Shown here: positions 9,729 through 20,096 of the stretch, piece by piece
Numbering within the stretch: the stretch's first letter is position 1
How the letters are laid out: each line of letters opens with the position of its first letter
Source of the DNA: Neisseriaceae bacterium
Lineage (GTDB): Bacteria > Pseudomonadota > Gammaproteobacteria > Burkholderiales > Chromobacteriaceae
Length of the DNA stretch: 64,000 nucleotides
Reading direction: 5' to 3'
Assembly: GCA_027489245.1 (NCBI GenBank)
Contig: JAIYAC010000014.1
Coordinates: 48,205-112,204 of the forward strand
Notes under the pieces: model-generated
What the model was told of the DNA's origin: nothing
Databases searched by the model: none
What the model saw: the letters and a program-made list of their open reading frames with translations, nothing else
Position numbers and translations under genes: made by a program

Positions 9729-11408
9729 ATGCGCGATATCCGGCAGCAGGGCGCGTGGCGCATGCTGATGATCTGGGTGCTGGGCTTTGCCAGCGGTTTG
9801 CCGCTGGCGCTGTCTGGCACCGCCATGCAGGCCTGGCTCACGCTGGACGGCATCGACGTGGCTACCATCGGTTTTCTGAGCCTGGTGGGCCTGCCGTATA
9901 CCTTCAAGTTTTTATGGGCGCCGTTGATGGACCGCTTCGAGCCCCCTTGGCTGGGCCGCCGTCGCGGCTGGCTGGTGCTCACCCAGCTGGGGCTGGCTGC
10001 CGTGCTGCTGACCATGTCCGGCCTGCAGCCGGCCAGCGATGTACAGGGTTTTGCGCTGCTGGCGGTGCTGCTGTCTTTCCTGTCGGCGTCGCAAGACGTG
10101 GTGATCGACGCCTACCGTACCGACGTGGTGCAGCCGGCCGAGCGCGGCCTCGCGTCGTCGCTGGGCGTGTTCGGCTACCGCCTGGCCATGGTGCTGTCCG
10201 GTGGCATTGCCATGGTGTGGGCCGACCCGCTCAATGGCAACGGCTGGAGCTGGGGTACCGTCTATCAGGTGATGGCCGGCATCATGTTGGCCGCAGCGGC
10301 CATCTCGCTGCTCTTGGTGCCGCCGGTACCCAAGGACAATGTGGCGCCGGTGAGCGACGCGCGCAACGACCTGAAAGGCTTTGCCGCCGTGCTGCTGGCG
10401 GTGGTCATCGGCTACCAGTTCACCGCTCACGTGGCGGCCCCGCTGGCCGAGCGCGTGGTCGCGCCGTTCTACCCCGTGGTGGCCGAGGCGCCAGCCAGCC
10501 CTGCGGCCAACCCTGCGCCGGCCACGCCAGCCGCGAGCGCCATACCAGCCAAACCGGCCGAGGCAAGCAAACCGGCTGCGGACAAGGGCGACAAAAAGGG
10601 CAACCCCAGCCAGAAAAAATGGGTAGACCTGCTGTCGCTGCTGCTGGGCATGGCCTTTACCCTGCCGCTGGCGTGGTGGGCGGCGCAGAAGGCCAGGTTT
10701 GATACGCTGAACCGCTCGCTGGGTAACTATTTCAGCATGGAAGCGGCCGGGGCGTTTCTGGCGCTGATCATCCTGTACAAGCTGGGCGACGCCTTTGCTG
10801 GCGCGCTCACCACCACTTTTTTGCTGAAAGGCGTGGGCTTTGCCCAAGCCGAAATCGGCGTGGTGAACAAGGTGATCGGCATCTGGCTCACCATTGTCGG
10901 CGCGCTGGCCGGCGGTGCGCTGATGCTGCGCCTGGGCCTGTACCGCTCGCTGATGGCCTTTGGCGTGCTGCAGCTGCTGTCCAACCTGGGCTTCTGGCTG
11001 GTGGCGGTGTCGGGTAAAGGTGCGTGGGGCAGCTTTACGCTGCCGGCCTTCGACTGGCTGATCGTGGCGCTGAAAGACAGCAGCCAGGTGGACTACCTGC
11101 TGCTGTTTGCCGTGGCGGTGGAAAACCTGTCCAGCGGCATGGGCACCGCGGCCTTTGTGGCCTTCCTGATGGCGCTGTGTAACCAGAAATTTACCGCTAC
11201 CCAGTTTGCGCTGCTGTCGGCCTTTGCCGCCGTGGGCCGCGTATGGGTAGGGCCGCTGTCTGGTGTGCTTACCGAAAGCGTGGGCTGGCCGGCGTTCTTT
11301 TTGTTTTCCACCGCCGCGGCGGTGCCGGGCTTGCTGATGCTGGCGCGTTTGAAGGCGCGGGTGCAGGCGCTGGACGTGCCCAAGGGGCCGGTGGCGCTGG
11401 ACGATTAA
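9729..11408 (+). CDS. ampG: AmpG-type muropeptide MFS permease
   Basis: A 559-aa MFS protein resembling AmpG, the inner-membrane importer of GlcNAc-anhydroMurNAc peptides for peptidoglycan recycling. Diagnostic segments are the N-terminal LGFASGLPLALSGTAMQAWL, the LVGLPYTFKFLWAPLMDRF loop and SASQDVVIDAYRTD. A long Ala/Pro/Lys-rich insert (about residues 250-300, ending KGNPSQKKW) splits the two six-helix halves and appears to be a cytoplasmic or periplasmic linker of low complexity. That makes it longer than E. coli AmpG (491 aa). It is transcribed alone, ending in a TTCG-loop terminator. Confidence 0.88.
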   Translation: MRDIRQQGAWRMLMIWVLGFASGLPLALSGTAMQAWLTLDGIDVATIGFLSLVGLPYTFKFLWAPLMDRFEPPWLGRRRGWLVLTQLGLAAVLLTMSGLQPASDVQGFALLAVLLSFLSASQDVVIDAYRTDVVQPAERGLASSLGVFGYRLAMVLSGGIAMVWADPLNGNGWSWGTVYQVMAGIMLAAAAISLLLVPPVPKDNVAPVSDARNDLKGFAAVLLAVVIGYQFTAHVAAPLAERVVAPFYPVVAEAPASPAANPAPATPAASAIPAKPAEASKPAADKGDKKGNPSQKKWVDLLSLLLGMAFTLPLAWWAAQKARFDTLNRSLGNYFSMEAAGAFLALIILYKLGDAFAGALTTTFLLKGVGFAQAEIGVVNKVIGIWLTIVGALAGGALMLRLGLYRSLMAFGVLQLLSNLGFWLVAVSGKGAWGSFTLPAFDWLIVALKDSSQVDYLLLFAVAVENLSSGMGTAAFVAFLMALCNQKFTATQFALLSAFAAVGRVWVGPLSGVLTESVGWPAFFLFSTAAAVPGLLMLARLKARVQALDVPKGPVALDD

Positions 11409-11436
11409 CGGGCCTGCCTGGGCAAGCATGACACCC

Positions 11437-11460
11437 TGCCGCCTTCGGGCGGCATTTTCT
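11437..11460 (+). terminator. Intrinsic terminator after ampG
   Basis: TGCCGCC-TTCG-GGCGGCA followed by TTTTCTT, 29 bases after the ampG stop codon. Confidence 0.88.
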
Positions 11461-11549
11461 TGCCTGCCAGCATGCTTTCATTTATCGAAATATCACATGC
11501 CGGGTGAATGTCGGGGATAATGGCCGCCTGCTTTTTACGGGCCTCCATC

Positions 11550-14500
11550 ATGAAAACCCTGCTCGCCGGCGCCTTGCTGCTGGCCCCCCTGTTTAGCCAC
11601 GCCGCCGGAGTGGCCACGTTCAGCCCGCAGGGCGAGGTGAAGGCGCCGCAACAGGTGCGTATCAGCTTCAGCAGCCCCATGGTGCGGCTGGGTGACAGCC
11701 AGGCCGCCGCACCGCTGCAGTGGGATTGCCGGCTGGACGGCAGCGGCCACTGGGTGGATGACAAGAGCTGGGTGCTGGACCTGCGCACGGTGCCGGCGGC
11801 CGATACCCGCTGCCGTTTCAGCCTCAAAAGCGGGCTGAAAGATGTGCAGGGCGTGGCGCTGGCGGCGGCCAGCTACCAGTTTGCCACCGGCGCGCCCAGC
11901 ATCGTGCAGAGTTGGCCGCAGGACGGCGACCGTATCGAGGAAGACCAGGCCTTTGTGCTACGCCTGAACGCCCGCCGCAGCAGCCTGTCCGGCCTGTACT
12001 GCCAGAGCTCGGCGCTGGCCGAACGCCTGCCCTTGCTGCCGCTGCCCGCCGCCGAGCGCCAGCGCCTGCTGCAACACCTGAAGCTGGAAAAAGACGCCGC
12101 CAGTGTGCTGACCGTGCGTTGCGGCCAACGTCTGTCGGCCGACAGCAAGATATCACTACACAACCCGCGCCCCGGCGAGGCCGAGCGGCTGGATTTCCGC
12201 GTGCGCCCGCCGTTCAGCGCCACGCTGAGCTGCACCCGCGAAAACGCCCGCGGTGCCTGCATCCCGTTCAAACCCATCAGCCTGGTGTTCAGCTCGCCGG
12301 TACCCGCCGCGCAGGCTGCCGCTATCCGCTTGCAGGGGGAGGGGGACGGCAATGCCCGTACGCCGCAGCTGGATGGGCAGCGCGGCGAGCCGGTAGACAG
12401 CATCCAGTTCAAGCCGCCGTTTACCCCGCAGCAGACGCTGCACCTGCAGCTGCCCGGTGGGCTGGTGGACGAGGTTGGCCGCAAGCTGGTGAACGCTGCC
12501 AAGTTTCCGCTAGCGGTGCGCATTGGCGACTTTCCGCCGCTGGCCAAGTTTGCCGCCGCGCCATTCGGCATTATCGAAGCCGGCAGCGACGCCAGCCTGC
12601 CGGTGACGTTGCGCGGCGTGGAAGCCGGGCTGCCGCTGCGCAGTGTGTCGCTGACTGGCCAGGGCGTGCTGGCGCGTGACGACCGCAACATGATGCGCTG
12701 GCTGGGCAAGGTGCTGCGCTACCACGAAAGCACGCTGCCGCAAGGCAAGGGCAAAGAGGTGGAAAGCCGCCGCCTGTCGCTGCTGAAAAAACTGCCGCAG
12801 GCGCGCAAGCTGCCGCTGCCTGCGCAGCCGGACGCCAAGGGACGCTGGCCGTTCGAGGTGGTCGGCATACCGTTGCCGCAGCGCGGCCTGCACGTGGTGG
12901 AAATCGAATCGCGCTTGCTGGGCCGAGCCTTGCTGGGCAGCAAGGCGCCGATGTACGTGCGTAGCGCAGCGCTGGTGACCAACCTGGCGGTGCACTTGAA
13001 GCGCTCGCCGGAAAACGCAGCGGTATGGGTCACCTCGCTGGACCGTGCCGTGCCGCAGCCGGACGCGCTGGTGAGCGTGTACGACTGCCGTGAAACTCTG
13101 CTGTGGCAGGGCCGTACCGGCAAGGACGGCGTAGCGCGCATCGCCAAACCGCTGCCCGAGGCGCAGTGCGACGGGCCGGAAAGCCTGGATGGCCTGTTTG
13201 TTACCGCCCGCCTGAAAGCTGCCGACGGCAGCGAGGACGTGTCCTTTGTGCGCAGTGGCTGGAACCGCGGCATCGAAAGCTGGCGCTTTCCCTTCCCCAC
13301 CAGCAGCGGCGAGCAGCCCGCCGTGGTGGCGCACAGCATCCTGGACCGCAGCCTGCTGCGTGCCGGCGAAACGGTATCGATGAAACACCTGCTGCGGGTG
13401 CAGAATAGCCGCGGCCTGGCGCTGCTGAAAGCCGGCGAGCTGCCGGAAAGCGTGCGCATCAAGCACGATGCCAGCGACGACGAATTCGTGCTGCCGCTGC
13501 AATGGCGCCGTGGCCGTTACGCCGACACCACGTTTACCCTGCCCAAGGAAGCCAAGCTCGGCGAGTACAGCATCTACCTGCTGCGCAAAGGCAGCCGCAG
13601 CAGTGGCGACGCGCAGCCGGCCTCGCTGGCGCTGGACGGCTACGAGCTGTACAGCGGTAACTTCCGCGTGGAAGCCTTCCGCCTGCCGGTGATGAGCGGG
13701 CGCATCGGCTACCCGGCCGGCGCTGGCATTGCGGCAGAGCGGCTACCGCTGAGCGTGAACCTGGCCTGGGGCAACGGCGGCGCGGCGCGCAACTGGCCGC
13801 TGCAAGTGAGCGCCATGCTGCAAGCGCGCTACGAGCAGCCGCGTGGCTACGACGGTTTCAGCTTCAACCCGCCGCAAGCCGGCGACGAGGACACCGAGGC
13901 CGATAGCAGTAGCCGGCTGGACGGCAAGGTGGTGCTGGACAAAGCCCCGCTGCAGCTGGACGCCAACGGCAACGGCAAGCTGGCCATCGACAAGCTGCCC
14001 GCGCTGGACCGGCCGTACTGGCTGCTGGCCGAAGCCAGCCTGCGCGACCCCTCCGGCGAAACCCAGACCCTGTCGCGCATGGTGCCGCTGTGGCCGGCTG
14101 CGCTACAGGTAGGCGTGGCGGTGGACGATTGGGTGTCGGTAGGGCGCACGCTCAATGTCAAAACGGTGGTGCTGGACACCCTGGGCAAGCCGCAAGTTGG
14201 CCGCAAGGTCACCCTGCGCCTGGCCAGCCACCATTACCTGTCCAGCCGCAAACGGCTGGTGGGCGGCTTCTACGCCTGGGAACACAGCCACGAGCGTAGC
14301 GACGAGGGCAAGCTGTGCAGCGGCACCACCGACGCCAGCGGCTTGCTGCTGTGCGAGCTGTCGCCCAAAGAAGAAGGCAATCTGGAAGTGATTGCCGAGG
14401 TAGAAGACGACAAAGGCCACACCGCGCGCGCGGCGCAGCAGGTGTGGGTAAGCCGCCACGACGAGGTATGGTTCGACGTGGCCGACAACGACCGTATCGA

Positions 14501-17234
14501 CCTGCTGCCCGAGCAGCGCAGCTACAACCCCGGCGATACCGCGCGCTTCCAGGTGCGCATGCCGTTCCGCAAGGCCACCGTGTGGCTGGGCATCGAGCGC
14601 GAAGGCATCATCGACACCCGCGTACTGCAGCTGGAGGGCAAGTCGCCGGTGGTGGAGCTGAAAGTGGGCGAGGGCTGGGGGCCGAACGTGTACGTGTCGG
14701 TGCTGGCGGTGCGCGGCCGCGTGCGCGACGTGCCGTGGTACTCGTTCTTTAGCTGGGGCTGGAAAACGCCGGTGGAATGGTGGGACGCTTACTGGCACGA
14801 AGGCAGCGACTACACGCCGCCGTCCAGCATGGTGGACCTGTCGCGGCCTGCGTTCAAATACGGCGTGGCCGAGATCGAGGTAGGCGACAAGGCGCGCCGC
14901 CTGCAGGTAACGGTAACGCCGCAGCGCACGCGCTACGGCATACGCGACACGGTGCCGGTGCGCATCCAGGTGCGCATGCCGGACGGCAAGCCGGCCCCTG
15001 CGGGTACCGAGGTCGCCTTTGCCGCGGTGGACGAAGCGCTGTTGCGCTTGCAGCCCAATAACAGCTGGCAGCTGATGGAAGCCATGTACCAGCGCCGTAG
15101 CTACGGCGTGGACACTGCCACCGCGCAGCTGGAGGTAGTGGGCAAGCGCCACTATGGCCGCAAGGCGTTGCCGCCGGGCGGCGGCGGTGGTCAGGCGCCC
15201 ACGCGCGAGCTGCTGGATACGCTGTTGCTATGGCGGCCAGCGGTGGTGCTGGACGCCAACGGTGCGGCCAACCTTAACGTGCCGCTGAACGACGCGCTCA
15301 CCCGCTTCCGCCTGGTGGCCGTGGCCGACGTAGGCAGCCATTTCTTTGGCACCGGCCAGGCCGACGTGGACGTGGTGCAGGACGTGCAGATCAGCAGCGG
15401 CCTGCCTGCGCTGGTGCGCGAGGGCGACCAGCTGGCCGCCACCGTGACTGTGCGCAACGGCAGTGACAAGGCGCTGACACTCGATGTAGCCGCCACGGCG
15501 GGTAGCCAGAAGCTGGCCGCGCAGCGCATCAGCCTGCCGGCAGGCGAGGCGCGGGAAATCAGTTGGCCGTATACCGTCCCTGCGGGCCTGGCCACGCTGG
15601 ACTGGGCCATCAGCGCCCAGGCCGTGGGTGGCAAGGGCAGCGACCGGCTGGCCGTGCAGCAGCAGGTAGCGCCAGCGGTGCCGGTAACGGTGGAGCAGGG
15701 CACGCTGCTGCGGCTGGACACGCCACAACAGCTGCCGGTGGGCCTGCCTGCCGGCGCGCTGCCGGGGCGCGGCGGTATCAGCGTGAGCCTGCAATCGCGC
15801 CTGGGTAGCAGCCTGCCAGCGGTGCAGCGCTGGTTCGAGCAATACCCGTACAGCTGCCTGGAACAGCGCGCCTCGCGTGCATTGGGCACCGCCAATGCCG
15901 CGCAGTGGGACGCACTGGGCAAGGCGCTGCCGCTGTATCTGGACAGCGACGGCCTGGCGGCGTACTTCCCGCTATCGGAAGGCAGCGGGCCGTGGGGCAG
16001 CGACGTACTCACCGCCTACCTGCTGCAAGTCAGCCAGCAAGCCGGGCAGCCGTTGCCGGAAGGCCCGCGCCAGCGCATGCTGGCCGGTTTGGCCGCCTTT
16101 GTGGAAGGCCGCCTGCAGCGCCCGCTGCCGCTAGCCAGCCAGCACCGCGATGCCCGCCTGCTGTCTGCCATGCTGGCACTGGCCTACCACGGCAAGCTGC
16201 AGCCGGCCATGCTGGAGGTGCTGGACGGCCAGGTGCAGCGCTACAGCACCGCCATGCTGATCGACTGGCTGGCACTACTGCAGCGCACGCCGGCTGCGGC
16301 CAACCGTGCCGCCGCCATGGCGCAGGCTGGCCAGCTGCTGCGCAGCCGCCTCAGCTATCAGGGTACGCGGCTGGTGTTCAGCAGCGAGGCCGACGACAAC
16401 GCCTGGTGGCTGATGGGCAGCGCCAACCAGAACGCCGCCCGCCTGCTATTGCTGGCCAGCACCCTACCAGACTGGCAGGCCGACGTACCACGCCTGCTCA
16501 CCGGCCTGTTGGCGCGCCAGCAGCGCGGCCACTGGCAGGGCACCACGGCCAACCTGTGGGGTAGCCTGGCGGTGGCGCAGTTCTCGCGCCAGTACGAAAG
16601 CGTGCCGGTTAGCGGCAGCAGCAGTGTGGCGCTGGGTAGCCAGCAGGCTAGCGCCAGCCCGGCCGATACCCCGCAGCGCCTGCCGCTCTTGCCGTGGCCG
16701 GCCGGTGGCAAGGGCACGCTCACGCTCACGCACCAGGGCAGCGGCGCGCCGTGGGCCACGGTGGAAGCGTTGGCGGCGGTGAAATTCAGCGGCCAGCGCA
16801 GCGCCGGCTACCGCATCAGCAAGACGCTGACGCCAGTCAGCCAGCAAGTGTCCGGCGAATACCGCCCTGGCGACGTGATGAAAGTCACGCTGCAGATCGA
16901 CGCCCAGGCCGATATGGGCTGGGTGGTGGTGGACGACCCGATTCCGGCCGGTGCCAGCATTCTGGGCAGCGGGCTGGGTAACGACTCGGCCATCGCCGTG
17001 GCGCAGGCGCGCGAGCGCGGCAACGGCTGGGCCGACTATATCGAGCGCCTGCCCGGCAACTACCGCGCCTACTACCGTTACCTGCCGCGCGGCGCGCTCA
17101 CGGTGGAATACACGGTGCGGCTGAACACCACCGGCCGCTTCCAGCTGCCGCCCACGCGGGTAGAAGCCATGTACGCGCCGGGCGTGTACGGCATGCTGGC
17201 CAATGCGCCGTTCGAGGTGGCGCGTGCGCGCTAG
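11550..17234 (+). CDS. Bacterial alpha-2-macroglobulin (YfhM-like) protease trap
   Basis: A 1,894-aa secreted protein with a signal peptide (MKTLLAGALLLAPLFSHAA). It has tandem MG domains and a thioester domain with the intact CLEQ motif (Cys about 1436, in PYSCLEQRAS). The C-terminal region contains the conserved GWVVVDDPIPAG segment. Bacterial A2Ms trap host or competitor proteases covalently in the periplasm. Unlike E. coli YfhM, no lipobox cysteine follows the signal peptide, so the protein is probably soluble periplasmic or uses another anchor. I use the ATG at 11550 because the upstream in-frame start adds 14 residues ahead of an obvious signal peptide. It overlaps pbpC, the canonical operon partner. 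Many exact copies of the repeated 10-mer lie in the gene. Confidence 0.93.
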   Translation: MKTLLAGALLLAPLFSHAAGVATFSPQGEVKAPQQVRISFSSPMVRLGDSQAAAPLQWDCRLDGSGHWVDDKSWVLDLRTVPAADTRCRFSLKSGLKDVQGVALAAASYQFATGAPSIVQSWPQDGDRIEEDQAFVLRLNARRSSLSGLYCQSSALAERLPLLPLPAAERQRLLQHLKLEKDAASVLTVRCGQRLSADSKISLHNPRPGEAERLDFRVRPPFSATLSCTRENARGACIPFKPISLVFSSPVPAAQAAAIRLQGEGDGNARTPQLDGQRGEPVDSIQFKPPFTPQQTLHLQLPGGLVDEVGRKLVNAAKFPLAVRIGDFPPLAKFAAAPFGIIEAGSDASLPVTLRGVEAGLPLRSVSLTGQGVLARDDRNMMRWLGKVLRYHESTLPQGKGKEVESRRLSLLKKLPQARKLPLPAQPDAKGRWPFEVVGIPLPQRGLHVVEIESRLLGRALLGSKAPMYVRSAALVTNLAVHLKRSPENAAVWVTSLDRAVPQPDALVSVYDCRETLLWQGRTGKDGVARIAKPLPEAQCDGPESLDGLFVTARLKAADGSEDVSFVRSGWNRGIESWRFPFPTSSGEQPAVVAHSILDRSLLRAGETVSMKHLLRVQNSRGLALLKAGELPESVRIKHDASDDEFVLPLQWRRGRYADTTFTLPKEAKLGEYSIYLLRKGSRSSGDAQPASLALDGYELYSGNFRVEAFRLPVMSGRIGYPAGAGIAAERLPLSVNLAWGNGGAARNWPLQVSAMLQARYEQPRGYDGFSFNPPQAGDEDTEADSSSRLDGKVVLDKAPLQLDANGNGKLAIDKLPALDRPYWLLAEASLRDPSGETQTLSRMVPLWPAALQVGVAVDDWVSVGRTLNVKTVVLDTLGKPQVGRKVTLRLASHHYLSSRKRLVGGFYAWEHSHERSDEGKLCSGTTDASGLLLCELSPKEEGNLEVIAEVEDDKGHTARAAQQVWVSRHDEVWFDVADNDRIDLLPEQRSYNPGDTARFQVRMPFRKATVWLGIEREGIIDTRVLQLEGKSPVVELKVGEGWGPNVYVSVLAVRGRVRDVPWYSFFSWGWKTPVEWWDAYWHEGSDYTPPSSMVDLSRPAFKYGVAEIEVGDKARRLQVTVTPQRTRYGIRDTVPVRIQVRMPDGKPAPAGTEVAFAAVDEALLRLQPNNSWQLMEAMYQRRSYGVDTATAQLEVVGKRHYGRKALPPGGGGGQAPTRELLDTLLLWRPAVVLDANGAANLNVPLNDALTRFRLVAVADVGSHFFGTGQADVDVVQDVQISSGLPALVREGDQLAATVTVRNGSDKALTLDVAATAGSQKLAAQRISLPAGEAREISWPYTVPAGLATLDWAISAQAVGGKGSDRLAVQQQVAPAVPVTVEQGTLLRLDTPQQLPVGLPAGALPGRGGISVSLQSRLGSSLPAVQRWFEQYPYSCLEQRASRALGTANAAQWDALGKALPLYLDSDGLAAYFPLSEGSGPWGSDVLTAYLLQVSQQAGQPLPEGPRQRMLAGLAAFVEGRLQRPLPLASQHRDARLLSAMLALAYHGKLQPAMLEVLDGQVQRYSTAMLIDWLALLQRTPAAANRAAAMAQAGQLLRSRLSYQGTRLVFSSEADDNAWWLMGSANQNAARLLLLASTLPDWQADVPRLLTGLLARQQRGHWQGTTANLWGSLAVAQFSRQYESVPVSGSSSVALGSQQASASPADTPQRLPLLPWPAGGKGTLTLTHQGSGAPWATVEALAAVKFSGQRSAGYRISKTLTPVSQQVSGEYRPGDVMKVTLQIDAQADMGWVVVDDPIPAGASILGSGLGNDSAIAVAQARERGNGWADYIERLPGNYRAYYRYLPRGALTVEYTVRLNTTGRFQLPPTRVEAMYAPGVYGMLANAPFEVARAR

Positions 17235-19434
17235 ATGGCAGGCCGTGCTGTGGCTGGCAGGGTTGGCCGCAGCGCAGCCGGTAGCGGCCACCCCCGGCTT
17301 TGCCGAGGTGCGCGCCGCGTGGCGGCCGTCAGACGTGGTTTTGCTGGACCGCCACGGCGCGCCACTGCAGCGTGTGCGGCAAGACCAGCGCGCGCTGCGG
17401 CTGGACTGGCTGCCGCTGGCCGATACCTCGGCGCCGCTGCGCTACGCACTGCTGTTGTCGGAAGATCGCCGCTTTTACGAGCACAGCGGCGTGGATTGGT
17501 CCGGCGTGGCTGCCGCCGCCTGGGGCAACCTGTGGCATAGCCGCACCCGTGGTGCGTCTACCCTCACTATGCAGCTGGCCGGCCTGCTGGACGCCGATTT
17601 GAAAGCCGGCAGCGGCGGGCGCAGCCTGTGGCAAAAGCTGGGCCAGACCTGGTCGGCCAGCGCGCTGGAAAAACAGTGGCGCAAGGACGAGATTCTGGAG
17701 GCGTATCTGAACCTGGTGAGCTTTCGCGGCGAGCTGGTGGGGCTGCCGGCGGTGTCGCGCGCGCTGTTCGGCAAATGGCCACAGGGGCTGAACCGGCAGG
17801 AGTCGGCCATTATCGTGGCGCTGCTGCGTGGCCCCAACGCCGGCCCGGATCGTGTGGCCGTCCGCGCCTGCGGCATTTTGCGCGACATGGCGCTGGACAC
17901 CGCCCGCCAGCAGCGCCGCCCGCCGCCAGATAGCGCCACGCTGCAGCGCGACTGTGACCGCGCCAGCATCCAGACGCGCCAGGTGCTGGCCCGCCGCCTG
18001 CCGGTGGTAGACGCGCAGGCGCAGCTGGCGCCGCACTTTGCGCAAAAACTATTGCAACAGCAGCCGCAGCCTGCGGGCAGCGTGCTGCGCACCACGCTGG
18101 ATGCGCCCTTGCAGCGCCACGCCACGGCCTTGCTGCAGCGCCACCTGCTGGCCCTGGCGCAACGCCATGTGCAGGACGGCGCGCTGCTGGTGCTGGATAA
18201 CGCCAGCGGCGACATCCTGGCCTGGGTGGGTTCCAGCGGGCGCTTGTCCGCTGCGGCCAACGTAGACGGCGTGACCGCGCTGCGCCAGGCTGGCTCCACG
18301 CTCAAGCCTTTTCTGTACCAGCTGGCGCTGCAGCAGCACTACCTGACGGCGGCCAGCCTGCTGGACGATAGCCCGCTGGACCTGCAAACCGCCGCCGGCC
18401 TGTACGCGCCGCAAAACTACGCCCGCGATTTCAAAGGCCCGGTATCGGTGCGCAGCGCGCTGGGGGCTTCGCTCAATATCCCCGCTGTGCGCACCATCAC
18501 CATGGTCGGCCCCACCGCGCTACGCGACCGCCTGTACGCGCTGGGGCTGCGCAGCCTGCAGCAGGACGGCGATTACTACGGCTACAGCCTGGCGTTGGGC
18601 GCGGCCGATGTGCGGCTGATCGAGCTGGCCAATGCCTACCGCACGCTGGGGCAGGGCGGGCAGTACAGCGCGCCGCGCTGGCTGCTGGCGCAGCCGCCCG
18701 CCGCGCCACAACGCAAGCTGGATGCGGCGTCCAGCTTTATCGTCAGCGACATGCTGGCCGACCGCAGCGCGCGGGCGCGTACCTTCGGGCTGGAAAGCGT
18801 GCTGTCCACGCCTTACTGGAGCGCGGTGAAAACCGGCACCAGCAAGGACATGCGCGACAACTGGGCCATCGGCTACAGCCGCCACTACACGGTGGCGGTG
18901 TGGGTGGGCAACGCCAGCGGCGAGCCGATGTGGGATGTGTCCGGCATGCACGGTGCGGCGCCGGTATGGCAGGGGGTGATGAACTGGCTGCAGCGCGGCC
19001 GGCCGTCGCTACCGCCTGTGCCACCGGCTGGGGTCAGCCAGCGCCGCGTGCGCTACGCCGGCGGCGAGGAAGCCGCACGGCAGGAGTACTTTCTGGCGGG
19101 GACCGAACGCACGCTGATTACCGGCCAGCCACGCGGCAGTGCGCAGCCGGCCGGTATCGTGTCGCCACTGGGCGGGAGCCTCTATGCGATCGACCCCGAC
19201 ATTCCGCCGGCCAACCAGCGCCTGCTGCTGCAGGCGCGCGGCGTGGTGGCGGCGCAGTGGTGGCTGGACGGCCGCCTGCTGGGGCGCGGCGCACGGCTGC
19301 CGTGGTTTCCGTGGCCGGGCCGCCACGTGCTGGAGCTGCGCGACGGGCAAGGCAAGGTGGTAGAGCGGGTGCGCTTCGAGGTGCGCGGTGCGGTCGCCAA
19401 GCCGGGCACGCAGCGCCCGGCCAGCTTCCATTAA
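17203..19434 (+). CDS. pbpC: Penicillin-binding protein 1C
   Basis: A 743-aa class A PBP: signal anchor, glycosyltransferase 51 domain (EDRRFYEHSGVDW, GASTLTMQLAGLLD), then a transpeptidase domain with GSTLKPF (SxxK), ASLN (SxN) and KTGTS. The C-terminal extension (WWLDGRLLGRG, LELRDGQGKV) is the biPBP_C domain typical of PbpC. It overlaps the alpha-2-macroglobulin gene by 32 bases, the arrangement usually interpreted as wall repair coupled to protease trapping after envelope breach. A GTG at 17218 is an alternative start. Confidence 0.95.
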   Translation: MRRSRWRVRARWQAVLWLAGLAAAQPVAATPGFAEVRAAWRPSDVVLLDRHGAPLQRVRQDQRALRLDWLPLADTSAPLRYALLLSEDRRFYEHSGVDWSGVAAAAWGNLWHSRTRGASTLTMQLAGLLDADLKAGSGGRSLWQKLGQTWSASALEKQWRKDEILEAYLNLVSFRGELVGLPAVSRALFGKWPQGLNRQESAIIVALLRGPNAGPDRVAVRACGILRDMALDTARQQRRPPPDSATLQRDCDRASIQTRQVLARRLPVVDAQAQLAPHFAQKLLQQQPQPAGSVLRTTLDAPLQRHATALLQRHLLALAQRHVQDGALLVLDNASGDILAWVGSSGRLSAAANVDGVTALRQAGSTLKPFLYQLALQQHYLTAASLLDDSPLDLQTAAGLYAPQNYARDFKGPVSVRSALGASLNIPAVRTITMVGPTALRDRLYALGLRSLQQDGDYYGYSLALGAADVRLIELANAYRTLGQGGQYSAPRWLLAQPPAAPQRKLDAASSFIVSDMLADRSARARTFGLESVLSTPYWSAVKTGTSKDMRDNWAIGYSRHYTVAVWVGNASGEPMWDVSGMHGAAPVWQGVMNWLQRGRPSLPPVPPAGVSQRRVRYAGGEEAARQEYFLAGTERTLITGQPRGSAQPAGIVSPLGGSLYAIDPDIPPANQRLLLQARGVVAAQWWLDGRLLGRGARLPWFPWPGRHVLELRDGQGKVVERVRFEVRGAVAKPGTQRPASFH

Positions 19435-19444
19435 CGCGGCAGCC

Positions 19445-20050
<606 letters not shown>

Positions 20051-20096
20051 TTAACATTGCGGATCTGAAAATTTTACCTGACATTCCCCCCTTATC

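Noticed and set aside
9912..11429. 505-codon minus-strand ORF opposite ampG
   Set aside because: A shadow frame rich in His, Gln and Arg, a by-product of high G+C codon positions.
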